Shown here one piece after another: positions 1-12,156 of a DNA stretch of 64,000 bases. Source of the stretch: Phorcus lineatus. Lineage: Eukaryota > Mollusca > Gastropoda > Trochida > Trochidae. The position numbers and the translations under genes are program-made. The notes beneath the pieces were generated by a model. It did no database searches. It had not been told where the DNA came from and saw only the letters and a program-made list of their open reading frames with translations. The stretch lies in contig OV121090.1 in assembly GCA_921293015.1 (NCBI GenBank), forward strand, positions 20,660,304 through 20,724,303, written 5' to 3'. Every line of letters begins with the position of its first letter. The stretch's first letter is position 1.

Positions 1-116
1 ACATCAGTGAAGCCAGTAACACTGAAAATGGCAATACCAATTGTAGCCAAGCACCATTATGACATGTAGCAATAGTAAGTTTACTTTAAATAATAAAATT
101 ATATTATTTTACTTAC

Positions 117-1679
117 CCATTATTATGTCTTCTATATGCCCAATTGTCATGTCAAACTTGGAATCAACTGGGTTTGAGCTGAAATGAAAGACCAGGCTGT
201 GTTTATAAGCTAAAGATGTAAAGATCATATCCAGTGTAATTATGCAGATAGATTTTCAGTTAGCATATATTTTTATTCAACAAATATTAACCTTGAAATG
301 ACCAAGTCTTCTTCTGTAAAGTCTAAACCCTGGAAATCCATGGGTTCCTGTTCATCTGAAATAAAAGAGAAAATTAAAATTAGCATAAACATTAACCTCC
401 ACACCAAAGGGTCTGAAACTTAGGCTTTAACTTAGAGTCATATGTATATAGGATGTACAAAGGCATATTCAGAGGATCTTTGTATTTACCCGACACCTGC
501 CATTCATCTCATCGAGTAGCCAAGCCAAGTGAGGTAATATATTACTTTTCTGCCTCATGAAATATTTGTTTTTATCAAGAAAAGTCAAAGTTTCTATTCA
601 TTGTATAATCTAATCATTATAATTACCATATATGGTTCTTATTTATGTTGATATATCTTGATACTTGTGAATGACTCGATCAGTGATCATGTTTTTTAGG
701 AAAGGAAATTTGAGATAATCTATTTTACACCTACCCGATGTTTCTTATTGCTATCTCAACCTTTAATCTTTAGAAAAGGTTTGTTGAAAAATATCCATGA
801 AGATGTTGTTAGTTCAAGTATCAAGGTCAATTTATTTTTTATCAACAGAAATAGGCCTATAACAGACAATTATTATCATTTGCCATATTGAGTCATTTAC
901 TGCATTTGGAAATTGTGCCATAAACTACATCTGAAAATTCAGGAGGAATGTCAAACACTATTTTTTACAACAGTTGTTACTGATTAATTTGAAATGGCAG
1001 TTTGTTTACGAGGACTCAACGCAAGGATCAACAATTCTTTAGCGCGTCATTGACAACCACTGACAACAGCTGAAATTTCTCTCATCCGATTTAGGTCATG
1101 TTTGTTATACTCACGCATGAAACCTAAAACCGTTGTCATTTTCGCTGAGAGATGAATTTTGCTCAACTGCTTTCAAGCTCAACAACAAGCGTCTGAATGA
1201 TTTGGAAAGTAACCGGTAACGGTTTTTAACTAGCGTCCGGCACGTGTCGAAACAAGAACTCGAGCGCGACAAGTCAAGCGTAACCACGAGATTCTCGCCG
1301 TGGTTTCGCACTTCCGGTTTACTTAATCAAAACATTTACTTCAAGAGGCAATCGATTAACGTAATTATAGTTTGGGTTAATTCCGATAATATTTTAATAC
1401 ACCGTATTAATGTAATTAACACTTATTTCGAAATGAGCGTTGCTGGCGAGACCAAAGCAGAGCTAAACAGGCACTTGGCGACTCGTTCGCTTTCGCCTGA
1501 AGTGTTTGAAATGTCTTTTAAATGATTTTTGACTGGGATGAAGACATAAAATTCATATTTGTAATGGGTTAAAGAAACCAAATTTCTCTTATTCCAAGAA
1601 TATTTTATGTAGAGATGCGACATTGTATGCTGAATGATCTAGTTTGCTTACCGGGGTTGGTATTTGAACTCGACGCCAT
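117..1679 (-). CDS. ARL2BP: ADP-ribosylation factor-like 2-binding protein (BART), N-terminal part
   Basis: Three minus-strand coding exons: 1652-1679, 292-355 and 117-178; the gene continues off the left edge. Exon 1 encodes MASSSNTNP, exon 2 DEQEPMDFQGLDFTEEDLV, exon 3 ends KFDMTIGHIEDIIM. All donors are GT (gtaagc, gttaat, gtaagt), all acceptors AG, and the phases 1, 2 and 1 join without a break (G|AT, AG|C). The block KFDMTIGHIEDIIM aligns with the start of the BART domain of human ARL2BP (EFDAVVGYLEDIIM). From family knowledge: ARL2BP binds GTP-loaded ARL2 and ARL3, localises to cilia, centrosome and mitochondria, and retains STAT3 in the nucleus. Start chosen because ATGGCG sits in a good Kozak context at the end of a CpG-bearing promoter, just below a CACTTCCGG (ETS-like) site at about 1689-1697. 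The C-terminal two thirds lie outside the window. Confidence 0.85.
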
Positions 1680-1760
1680 GTTGGCCGTCACCGGAAGTGT
1701 ATTTTACGATTTTTTTCTCACTTCGCATTATGATGATAAAGGATTGGCAAGAAAATGAAA
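1680..1760 (-). promoter_or_regulatory. Putative ARL2BP promoter/5' leader
   Basis: Directly upstream of the ARL2BP start codon, reading on the minus strand, is CACTTCCGGTGACGGCCAAC. CACTTCCGG is the ETS-family core common in TATA-less housekeeping promoters. The tRNA gene lies about 210 bp further out on the opposite strand. Inference from position and motif only. Confidence 0.4.
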
Positions 1761-1889
1761 AATATTGCTAAAGTCGATGATATGACAAAATAATTCTATT
1801 CTGTACAATAAATAAATTATTTGCTTACGGGGGAAGAATTACTCAATTTGACGAACAAAAATATAGAATTTTCTCTCCGATACTGTGAA

Positions 1890-1961
1890 GCGTCGGTGGT
1901 GTAACGGTCAGCATGGTTGCCTTCCAAGCAGTCGATCCGGGTTCGATTCCCGGCCGACGCA
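1890..1961 (+). tRNA. tRNA-Gly (anticodon TCC)
   Basis: A full cloverleaf can be drawn. The acceptor stem GCGTCGG (1890-1896) pairs with CCGACGC (1954-1960), followed by discriminator A at 1961. The anticodon loop is CTTCCAA with anticodon TCC at 1923-1925, on a 5-bp stem GTTGC/GCAGT containing two G-U wobbles. The internal B box is GGTTCGATTCC at 1940-1950. A TTTT run at 1964-1967 supplies a Pol III terminator. It decodes GGA codons. No intron. The sequence is close to the canonical animal tRNA-Gly-TCC and looks functional. Confidence 0.95.
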
Positions 1962-4900
1962 TGTTTTGTTAAATTTTTAAGCTTATTTTTACTATTGTAA
2001 GTTATTTGTTGTTCTAGTCCTAAATCAATTAGGTCAGTGACGTTACACATTTAAATGAGTTTGTGTGATTAAAAAGAAAAAACACACAATAACATTCAAC
2101 ATTTCTGTGAAATATACCTGATCGTGTTCTAGATACATGTATATTGTTTTCAATTCATATGCCCGTTTGACCTTTTAGTTTGTGTACAGAAAGAAATGGT
2201 TGAGATAACTCTATAATAGAATGGGCCCTTGATTATACCCAAAGGCACTTCATGTAAATAAAGATCATATCATACAAACTATATGTCATCTGTAAATAAA
2301 AATTCGTATTAAAACTTCGGATAAAAGAGGAACTCTGTAATGAATTTCGATGGACTTGTGAGCACATTTTCCAAATTTAATTTTCAATGCAGCTAATTCA
2401 TTTGAGATTGGTACTTAATAGGTCATTGGTAGAATGAATACCGACTTCCCCGAAAACAAAGGGATATTCATTAATCTTTTAAGTTAACCTTACGAAGTAA
2501 CTTGATTCTGTTTTCACTGAAGAAAATTATTGTCCGCGTTAAATTTTGCTAATGCTCCATTAATCCTTATTAACAGCTTACCGCGGATCCTTAACTAATT
2601 AATTTAGTTTGTAAGCAAATTTGTCAAATTCTTATTATTATCATTAGCGACCATTTCGAAGCAGACAATCACTATATCTTGCAAAGAAATATGGATGAAT
2701 ACCTTTCTGATTTTGGTAAATAAAGCAAAAAGGGTTCACATCTGGGATATAGCAAGGTGAACAGTTCTGTCCGCTTTCATTATGGTTTTTAAAAAAAATT
2801 AAAAGTCTGTCGTCTTGACCCTTAGTTCAGATCAAAGACCTATACACGTCCTTGTTCAGATTGAATAAAAAAAAAAAATTTATTAGCAAATATAGAAAAG
2901 TAATACACGTCTGAGCATGAAGCTATTTGATAGTCTCTTTTATATAAACATTTTTCGCAAACATTTCATTTCAAAAGTCAATGACCGTTCTAGAAAATTC
3001 GTTTCTGCTTTTGTACTTCGTACCACGGGAACATCTATTATCGAAAATAGAAGTCTAAAAAACAGTTTGAGTCGAAAAACAAGCTTCTGTTATTAAAGAG
3101 TAGAAATAGCAATCTCATTAAAATCAAATCCAAAAGCTCCAGTACGTTACGCGTCTTCTTTATTTATTTTCGACAATACATGTCGTGCTTCTTACGAATA
3201 AGCAAAAGTATTCATCAAAATCTACTAAATTTAATGCATTATCATTTTATCCATATCAATTCATGTAGAAAGTAAATCCCCGAAAAAGTGGAAAACCATA
3301 AAGGATTTTCAATACTTGAAAGTGGTAGTCGCACGTTTTACAGATGAATTACGTCATACCACGAAAATGAAAATCAATGTTACAAAGTTTTTTTAATCAC
3401 AAGAAGCATTAAAAAAACGAACGTAACACGTTCATTTAAGCTATGGTAAAGCATTTCCCTGCCACATATGATGAAAAGGTGTTCACACGAAAATAGCCGC
3501 TACAAGTTTTTGCTTGATGCTTGATAATGTCTTCTACCATTACCGACGACCTGGTTGAGTAATAAAATGTTTGACCCTCTGAAGATAATACATTTGGCAA
3601 AATATAATGTTAATGGTGAAATTTTGAAGAAATAAAATTCCCCCCAAAATTGCCGCTGCTCCTTAAAAGTGTTCAATCTGATCGGAAGACTGGAAACATG
3701 TGGCTGGGAATAAGATGTAATATTAAAATATAACAAAACCAAACGGTATTATAAAGTAGTTATTACTCCGCAGCAATCACCGATGTCAAGTGTCCCTTAC
3801 TTTAGTCAGAGACCCTAAAAAAACTAGATAAATTAAATTATTAATAATTGTTTATTAAGGCATCCTGCTTAAATTTGATTTTTAGAAAGGATCGCTTATC
3901 AAAATCCAACCTTTTGGGCGGGGCTGGTTAGTTAAAGTTGTAAAACATCACTAAATGTAATTGTAAATACATTACAACATATACGAAAGATTAATACTTT
4001 ATTTATTCTACGAATTTCATGTCACGTTCCTTGAAGGGTGCATGCGAAAGTCGCCAAGTCTTGCCAGAACCAGTCAACTAAGATTCGCCTGTGGGTGTGT
4101 ACAAATGGATCGTTCTGATTGGTCCATTCTCGGGCAAGCGACTCCTCAAGGCCGGTTTGTGTTTACAAAGTCTTAACACGAGATAAGAAAGTCCATGTTC
4201 TACGTTGTAATGACATAAGACTGTCACATTTCATTGAAATAAGGAGGTAAGTATCACATATTCATATATATTGTGAGTCCGATTCAGACTTAAACGAAAC
4301 CCTTAGATGGTTTTGTTGTGACAAATGTATCTGAAATTTTAGAAATGATTTATTTACTGAAATTGTTTCTTTATAAGACATTCCATGAAATCATAATTAA
4401 TTTGCTTTTTTATCAACGATTCTTTTGTTTTAAACATCCAATATAATTGTTTGACTATTAGATTGCATGGATTATCAAAGGAATATAAATATTGCCCAGC
4501 TTGCGAGCAACGGGGTCGAATGTCATTGAAAATAAGCGTGCATGGCAGTTCACCAAAATACTAACCAGACTAGAGTTTATCATAACATAAAGTAAAGTAC
4601 ACAAAGTACACTCGGGTTGTCGAGTTTAGATGTTTTCGCTTATTAGTTTTGTATTTTTTGTACGGTAAAACTATTAAGCATCATATATTTGATTTCTGAA
4701 AGGTATTTGTATTACTTCAATATTTGAAAATTGGCTAGATATGCTTTTTTAAGATTTAGTTTGTAATATCAGCATGAATTTTATTTTATAACATTATTTG
4801 ACTCAAATTCTAACAATGTAAATAACAATTCTATGTGTACTTCATCGTTGTGAAAAATGATATATTTTAGGTCACAACTATACTTAACTAAATCATTGAA

Positions 4901-6524
4901 TCAAGTGACATATTAAAAATAATTTTGCCGAAAACTGCAAATTTTGTTTTCAGTTAGATATGTTCTACTTGATCATAAACGTTTGTTCATGTAAAAAGGG
5001 ACAATAACCTAGATTTATTCGAGGTTGAATTTATACTGTGCTTTATAAAACACATTGTTGGAAGGTGGGGGGCCGTTGGGTTCACAGATTATCTGAGGTT
5101 GTTTTCAAAAGGGAGGTGGCTTTCGACACCCCAAAACTTTCCTTTTGGACCCTCATGTCGAAGGGGATATCGTTATGGTGAATATGGTGCCCCGGCCATG
5201 GTAGGTCACTGTACTAGATACAGACATGACGTAGTTAAAATAAATCACAACACAGCGAACACCTGGAATGCTAAGGAGCGACGTAGATAGCGTTGCAAAG
5301 GAGACGTTAAAGGCACACTTCGACCTAGGGTCGTAAACGAGTTTAACCTGATTTCAACAATATTTCGGCCATTCAACATTTTTTTATGAAATAATCTCGG
5401 GTCTCTTTAAACTTCATTGATGAATTGAATGAAAAATATAAATGGTTACTTACATCGGTGTAGTTTTTGAGACAATTTTCACTCAAATGATTACTTAGAA
5501 ATATACTGCTTTTTTTATACCTTTTACCTATATTTGTTTCCTACCTCAACAAATTCAATGTTGAAATAAACGGCTATGAAAATTATGACATCGATAGAAT
5601 AAAAATGTGTTTCTTAAAAGTTTGTACCTAATTCAAAGTGTTAACAAGATCTACCCACGTTTATGAAATAACTTTATTTTCCTAGAAAGTTTACAGAAAA
5701 AGATAGATTTAATGTCCTGATGTTCATTAGTTTTAAGATAAGGTATTTCAATTGCTCTTTCAACTTCGCCCACACGAATAATATATGCTGATAAGCATAA
5801 TTATTTCTGTAAATGTTGAGAATTTACTGTTGATAAGAGCAAAGTGCACTTAAATTAGGCCAGTGAACGACGATAACGTTTTCAAAAACGTGATATTGAA
5901 ATAGCGCTTCTGCCCTAAACTTGCAGAGTTGCACTTTTGAATATTAATATTTTAAAAAGTTGAATGACTTTAACATAAAATTGTATAGGATAACTATATT
6001 TATGATAATTATCGAATCATGATGTTTTATATGTGTCCGAAAACAAGATACTCTTTTGAAAAACAAAAAAGGTTACATGATCGGGAAAAAGTGTAAGGTC
6101 ATGTGCAGTCAATCGGAATATCTCGTTAGTCATTTGTTTCGTATCTCAACTGAACCCTGATATTTCAACTCAATACCGACTGCCCTGGAGTCATATGAAA
6201 TGATTTGTTAGTGTTTGACTTTTTATACAGGCCTTGAGGGGATCTTAAGCTTGTTATGTCACTTCGTGTCATTTACCTGGCATTGTTCGCTGTACAAATA
6301 TCTTTTACCGCGTACATACTTAAGTCTTTCATGGATGATTGAATTCATGACACATCCAACAACACCGTTTCACTGGCGAACACCCCCCAACTCCCCAAAA
6401 TTCCTTGATCATTTTTATTGCTTATTTCGCCATGAGACTTGTTAAACCATTCGTTTTTTACCGATTAAAACTCCTCTAACTTTATGTGATCTATCGACCG
6501 CGTTCGATTATTGTCATATATGAA
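1962..6524. other. Intergenic DNA, possible upstream non-coding exon
   Basis: AT-rich DNA with no coding exon I can support; the short open frames here lack splice signals and family resemblance. One stretch stands out: 4080-4246 is less AT-rich, holds an inverted CCAAT box (ctgattggtcc near 4115) and ends in a strong donor, aaggag|gtaagt at 4246/4247. It could be the promoter and untranslated first exon of the cytochrome b5 gene, whose coding exon begins with an acceptor at 7228. This is inference; only cDNA would show it. Confidence 0.25.
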
Positions 6525-6532
6525 CTGAAAAC

Positions 6533-6675
6533 CACAGGCGCCAGACTCTGAATTTACAATATCACGTAAGTATATGTACATGTAGCTATATAACATAAAC
6601 CTTGTTTACATTATATAGCTACATGTACATATACTTACATGAAATTGTGAATGAAGAGCCTAGCTGGCGCCTGTG
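6533..6675. mobile_element. Palindromic MITE, hAT-like (copy 1)
   Basis: A 143-bp near-palindrome. The ends are cacaggcgccag and ctggcgcctgtg, the arms continue as gtaagtatatgtacatgtag and its complement, and the loop is about 20 bp. Perfect 8-bp direct repeats ctgaaaac flank it (6525-6532 and 6676-6683), the duplication length typical of hAT transposases. It has no coding capacity. A second copy with its own 8-bp duplication is at 37604-37862. Confidence 0.85.
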
Positions 6676-6988
6676 CTGAAAACAGAAAAAAATTGTTTAA
6701 CCGATCTTATGTATTGGAGGTGTCACTACGACTAATTAAAAATTTGGCAATTTTTCGAGTTGAAAATATTCGAGACGATAAATGTGACAAAATGCTATTT
6801 TCATGAGCTTTTTGGTAAGAATAATCTTATTTCTATCTGATATTGTGTATAATCTGACGTCACCTATTCATTTTAAGTGAATTGTTTTTACTCGATGTTA
6901 CTTGACACGGGAATGAAAACATCGATTATATCTGTGAAGTGTTGTTTTCAAATTAGTCCCATTACTAATTTGTAGCATAAGCGTTGAA

Positions 6989-7165
6989 CAGTCTGATTAA
7001 AATCGACCATGTCCTGAGGAAGAAAAGTTGAAAAACTTTGAGTACCGGAATTCGAACTTTAATCCTTCCGGGGCTTATAATTTTCTCTCCGCGACAGAAC
7101 ACGTACGAGTTTTAATTGTTTTTCAACTTTTATTCTTCGGAACACGGTAGCTTTCAATCAGACTG
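6989..7165. mobile_element. Inverted-repeat MITE, family 'cagtctgattaaaatcgacc' (copy 1)
   Basis: A 177-bp element with inverted ends: left cagtctgattaaaatcgacc, right the complement ending tttcaatcagactg, with arms through the bases coding aggaa(g/t)aaaagtt. Further copies are at 10526-10709 and 62720-63143. It lies immediately upstream of the cytochrome b5 5' exon. Confidence 0.7.
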
Positions 7166-7254
7166 AAGCGCGACTGAGAACGAATCATTAATTGCCATTA
7201 GATTTGAAAGCTTGTTTTTACTTACAGAAAACCACAGCGGAATACACTTCAGAG

Positions 7255-8949
7255 ATGAGTCTAGGAAAAAACGAAAGTGCTCTCCCTTGTTTCACTCTCA
7301 GAGACGTTTCACATCACTGTGAAGTTCATTCTTGCTGGATCATCATTTCCGATCTAGTGTATGACGTCACAGCTTTCATCAGAGAGGTGTGCATGAAACT
7401 ATCAATTGTATCGAATCAAATTTGGTTAAACAAAGACAGGCTTAATCATTTATAGATTTTACAGACGCTTCAAATCGCATTGAGATTAGAATTAATTAAC
7501 ATATCACTACCTCGATCGCTGCATTTCTGATCTGAGTACCTCCTAAAATAGTCGTGTTAGCTGACCTTGTCTTTAAACTTTTACCTTTCATAAATTCAAG
7601 CAACCAGAGGCCTGATTAATTATCAAATGATGCCGATGGCTTTCTAGCTTTGTTGCTAATTGGCTGGGTTAATTAGGGGTAACCTGATCTAACCACTAGT
7701 AGCAGTACTCTGATCAGAAACGCTGTTTTTGAAATAGGTTTGATCTGATTTAAAAGATATTGGTACCTTCTGAGCGTAGCCATCTTTCATTTTGCTTTTT
7801 CAAAAATGTTAAAAGTTAAAGGGCTATTACGTACATTTTGAATTACCTTTGATTTTAAAAACCAAAATTAACATTCAATTTCAAGCAGTATGAGATATTC
7901 CTAATTATTTATAACTATCAAGTAAACTCTTTGTAATCTCTCTAACAGTTCTTTTATATTTACATTTTTAATTTTATAATTATAAAATAATTCACATTGG
8001 ATTTAACATAATCAGCTTATAAAACTTATCAAACGGTTCTGACAAGTGACAATTTATGTGCATTACATGCACCGAAATGTAGGCAAAGGTAGAATAAGTA
8101 TAGATCAAAAATCTTATTACCAAACATTAGATTTTGAACTTTAACCTTTGACCTTACAGCACCCCGGAGGTGAAGACATCATGTTGGAACACGCAGGCGC
8201 AGACGCTACTGTTGCCTTCTTTGACAAAGGTCATTCTCGGGACGCCGTTGACATGCTGCGACAGTATTTGGTTGGGCGACTAGTTAAGGTAATGTTTTGA
8301 GTCTCATATTCAAGCAAGCTATTTATATCCGCATTAAGGTTCCTAAACGCATGATAGTCGTCACGACATTGGCCTCTTTAAATAACCAGCAGATTAAATA
8401 AGCAAAACCGAGCAACATTGGCAGTGTCCGGATGTGAGGACCGTTTAGGTATTTTAATTCGGTCTCCTTGTACCAAATTATATAAAGCCATACCCCGACC
8501 TCGAATGTAAAAAAAAATTCACATCAAAATGGCACACAGCAGTTTTCGCTAAAGAGTGAAACCGTTTACCACGACTACAGATAACCGGGTAGTTACTGTG
8601 TAATGAAATGTTTGACCATCTAACTTGAAGTTGAAGATCTATTGCATAAACGTTTCTGATAAATGGCAAATTTAATCATATAGATAATGCAAAAAAAACG
8701 TGCTAAAGTTCCTTTAAACAATTGTTGAGTAATACAAGACGGAGAAAATGATAAAAATGATTTCAATCATTTTCTAAATTAAATTACTTCGGGTAATAAG
8801 TAACTAGATAAGCTCAGACAAGCAGAAAAAAAATCGATCGTTGTAAATAACCATTCAAAAGTCAATATTTGGATAATGATTTCATTAACCCTTTTTGTTT
8901 TTTACAGGAGGATTTGCGGGTTCAGAATCGTCCTGTTGGTGCGACATGA
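7255..8949 (+). CDS. Small soluble cytochrome b5
   Basis: Three exons: 7255-7386, 8160-8288 and 8908-8949, all phase 0, giving 100 residues. It carries the cytochrome b5 haem-binding signature: DLVYDVTAFIRE then HPGGED (His45) and DKGHS (His69), the two axial haem ligands 24 residues apart as in canonical b5. The family shuttles electrons to desaturases, P450s and methaemoglobin-type acceptors. The protein ends LVKEDLRVQNRPVGAT with no C-terminal membrane anchor, so it should be soluble, unlike ER or mitochondrial-outer-membrane b5. The ATG at 7255 is taken because an acceptor (acttacag|aaaacc, 7228/7229) just upstream marks a 5'UTR intron. The exon 1 donor is gtgtgc, weaker than the others. 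A polyadenylation signal aataaa is at 9551-9556. The exact b5 subfamily is not resolved. Confidence 0.88.
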
Positions 8950-9550
8950 TAACGTCACAAGAAAATTGGCCGGAAAAATTAATTTGCAACGTGCAATCTT
9001 GTATCAATGTACAGGTTGTGTGTAACGAGTGGCCAAGATTTTGACCATGACGTAATTTATGAATTTTCATAAGTACTACTGCAAGAAAGATTTGAATGAT
9101 TCGGCTACTCCCAACTGCGCTGGCGAATGCATCTACAATAAGTAATCTAAAGGATATCTACACCAATGATACTATGATTTATTTTGACTGCAAAATGTTG
9201 CATATGTCTCGATTTTAGATATCTCAAAAGTGTGAAATATTGAATTATAATTCATAGCTGTGCCTTTGGCTAAAAAATCTGTAGATTAATTTCTTCAAGG
9301 CGGTGTTTATGACACTGGTGTGCCAATGTTAATCCTGGTTTTAAGAGATGTTATACTTTTACATGATATCTTTCAAGCTACAATGCTGTTTTTCCCACAA
9401 TGATGCTATTGAAGAATATATTCCAAATTCCCATAGTAAATGTATGTGTTTCATTCTATGTGTATATCTGTATATTTTACACGTTGATATCATTATATTC
9501 TAAATCACTCACATGATCCGGTGTGACTTTTTTGTTGAATATCTTTTTTC

Positions 9551-9556
9551 AATAAA
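9551..9556 (+). terminator. Polyadenylation signal for the cytochrome b5 gene
   Basis: AATAAA about 600 bp after the stop codon at 8949, the first canonical hexamer on this strand in a plausible 3'UTR. Confidence 0.5.
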
Positions 9557-9589
9557 AATATTATTTCTTATGTACCGTAATTTTTCCCC

Positions 9590-9675
9590 ATCATCATCAG
9601 CAATGCATTACCATCATCATCATAATCGATATTAGCATATTCGTCATCGTGATCATCATCACCATCACAGCATCA
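9590..9675. repeat. Imperfect (ATC)n microsatellite
   Basis: Runs of atc/cat triplets interrupted by short unique bases, just beyond the cytochrome b5 polyadenylation signal. Confidence 0.8.
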
Positions 9676-10525
9676 GTAGGATCATTTTCGTATGTGTAGA
9701 CAATCAGAGTACTTATTTTTAATTCAAAGTAATTCTTGATATTTGAGCTTGAGATTGACTTTGTTTTCGAAATATTCTCAAAAGATACATCATTGATTGA
9801 AAATTCGATGGGAGATTTTTTTGACTCAAAACCTTACATCCAGGAAACTTGAATACATGTATAGAGTTACCTTCATTCTAAATAGCTGAAAACATACCCA
9901 TCAACAAATCATTTGCAAGGCTGTTTATTTTTTACAACTTCAACAAACTCACGCTTCATGTGATTTGAATTTATCGATAATCTATAAGCCCTTTAATCAG
10001 GGAAATGGATTCGCATAACCACAACATGTTAAGTGTGAGAATGGCTCCATTTGATCAAAAAAGATTTGTTTCGATGTTCGTGAGGTCACTTTCATTACGT
10101 AAAGCGTTCTACGGCCCCTTTTAGAACACAGTTGTCACAGTGAATAAAATAAGGGGAAAAAACATTAAAAACCTATAGTTTGATATACACGGGCGTGCAA
10201 ACGCATTTAAACGACGTTTAGAGGTGTATTCGTCGTCCTTGGAATCATCTGATGTAATTCATATTAAGGTTTTATTGATTGTATGATTTTAATGAGGTAG
10301 GCATGAAGACAACGTGGAAATAAATGTTTATTGATTTTTGTTTTAGGATGAATGCTTCTAGAAATGTAAAATTATTGCGTCAGAAGACTCCATTTTCTCT
10401 CACTGTAGAGATAAACTAACAAATGATATAGAAAAGATAAATAGATAAAGAAACACGATATTAAATCAAACCTTTCAGAAGATATCAAATTAAGTTATAA
10501 TAAACATGTAAACATATTCTGACCA

Positions 10526-10709
10526 CAGTCTGATTAAAATCGACCGTGTTCCGAGGAATAAAAGTTTCAAAATATTGACTCTACCGAGATTCGAACTCTT
10601 TCTGTCTAGGCTATCCTCTCCACAACGTCTGCGCTAAACTGGTGCCAGCACGTGCTAGCAGTGAGGCTGCGGTCAGACCGTTGTGGAGAGGATAGCCTAA
10701 ATCAGACTG
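10526..10709. mobile_element. Inverted-repeat MITE, family 'cagtctgattaaaatcgacc' (copy 2)
   Basis: Starts cagtctgattaaaatcgacc and ends taaatcagactg. Inside, ggctatcctctccacaac (about 10609) is repeated inverted as gttgtggagaggatagcc (about 10680), so the DNA can fold into a long hairpin. The flanks attctgacca are identical on both sides (10516-10525 and 10710-10719), a 10-bp target-site duplication. Confidence 0.8.
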
Positions 10710-11419
10710 ATTCTGACCACATATTCTGTCTTTGTAAATTCTTACTTTGAATTTCTTAAAGTTCAGATTAATTGCTTGTCATGATTTAATACTATTCAAT
10801 AAAATAAAATATTGGACATATCAACATATCAACACTCAGAAACTTGGATGTATTTTATCTAAACCATATCCAATAACTAAATATTTCTGAACTCTTGATA
10901 TCGATTTTCTTAAAATTTCATACTACTTGTAAGCGTAAGTACCTGTTATACTACTTGGCTAAAAGATTATGAAAAGTTTATATTTGAGGGTAATTATGTA
11001 GTGAGATTTTACTGTTCCACCCTAAAACGTAGTGTAAAGTATGTTTCTGAAATTATGATAGGCCATCGAGAAATCTGAATAGACAATTAAATTGATATAA
11101 ACTTACAGAGACAACCCGTGATTTGAATTACAATATATTTGTATATATATAAAGCAATAAAGCTATTTAACTAGTATTCATGTAAATGGAACGTGTTAAT
11201 ACGATGCCATGGATCCTCTTCATTACAGTTTGTTGTAATTAAGATTCACCCAGGATATAAAATTTAGTTTATGTTAAAAAGTGTTTATTTTGCAAACTTC
11301 AGTATGTAAATGGACAGTAATCTTACAACGGCCACGGAAAATCCTTTATTTAATCTAATCTCTTGATTTTTTTGTTATCGATGAAATATATGATGAAAAG
11401 TGGAAAGTGTTCATTTTCA

Positions 11420-11907
11420 TTAAAGGGCCATATAGTATGTTGTTGGAGTCAAACATTCCAAACTTCATAAAAAGTGTTATTTTATAGAGAAGTGGTGGTT
11501 GTTTCCAAAAATTAGCATCTGAGTACTTATGAGTACAGTAGAGTGACAATTAAACATGTTAAAGACTCGATTTGTGATCGAAAACCGGACAGTGACGCGC
11601 GTCAATGACTCAAACGTAATTTTGGAAACTTATTTACAGCAGACACAATTGTAAATATGGATTGGTAGTATCGATTATGACTTTTAACTTATATACACGT
11701 AGAATTGTACGCAGAATTTCGAGGTTCTAACATTTATATGGACGTTTTTCAATTATCATTGAAAACATAAAAATAGCACAATTTGGGAATTTGGGAGATA
11801 AAGGTGCGAGTTAGGTAGGCGATTTGAACTTAATTGAGGACATATGGTAATTTGGCTCTTATTTAAGGAACATAAAACATTCTAAAAGATACTCTGTGGC
11901 CCTTTAA
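11420..11907. mobile_element. Non-coding TIR element, family 'ttaaagggccacagagta' (copy 1)
   Basis: About 488 bp, beginning ttaaagggccatatagtat and ending atactctgtggccctttaa, i.e. inverted termini of about 18 bp. Interior landmarks (tggtggttgtttcc, the dyad gtgacgcgcgtca, acgtaattttggaaact) recur in copies near 34.1-34.5, 37.1-37.6, 41.3-41.75 and 45.9-46.35 kb. No open frame of note. Confidence 0.75.
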
Positions 11908-12156
11908 GTCCATAGTTTCGTGCACAGTGTCCCTGAATTAAGTAGATTGATTATCATTATAATAATAATAATAAAATTCAATATATCTTTGGTAATCTAG
12001 AACCGTTTTTTTGTTCAACTCCAAATACATTAAATCGTGAACTCCATATTATACAGTGTTACGCGTGGAACAAATATATTTTTAGCGGTCTGTCTGTAAT
12101 GTTAAACATTTAGAGTAGCCTCCCTTCCTAAGGAAGAAGCAGACAGTTTTGCGAAA

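Noticed and set aside
10560..10600. Second tRNA-like B box (gttcgaa) in the foldback MITE, also at 62765
   Set aside because: No A box at proper spacing and no cloverleaf; at most a tRNA-like motif in the repeat end.
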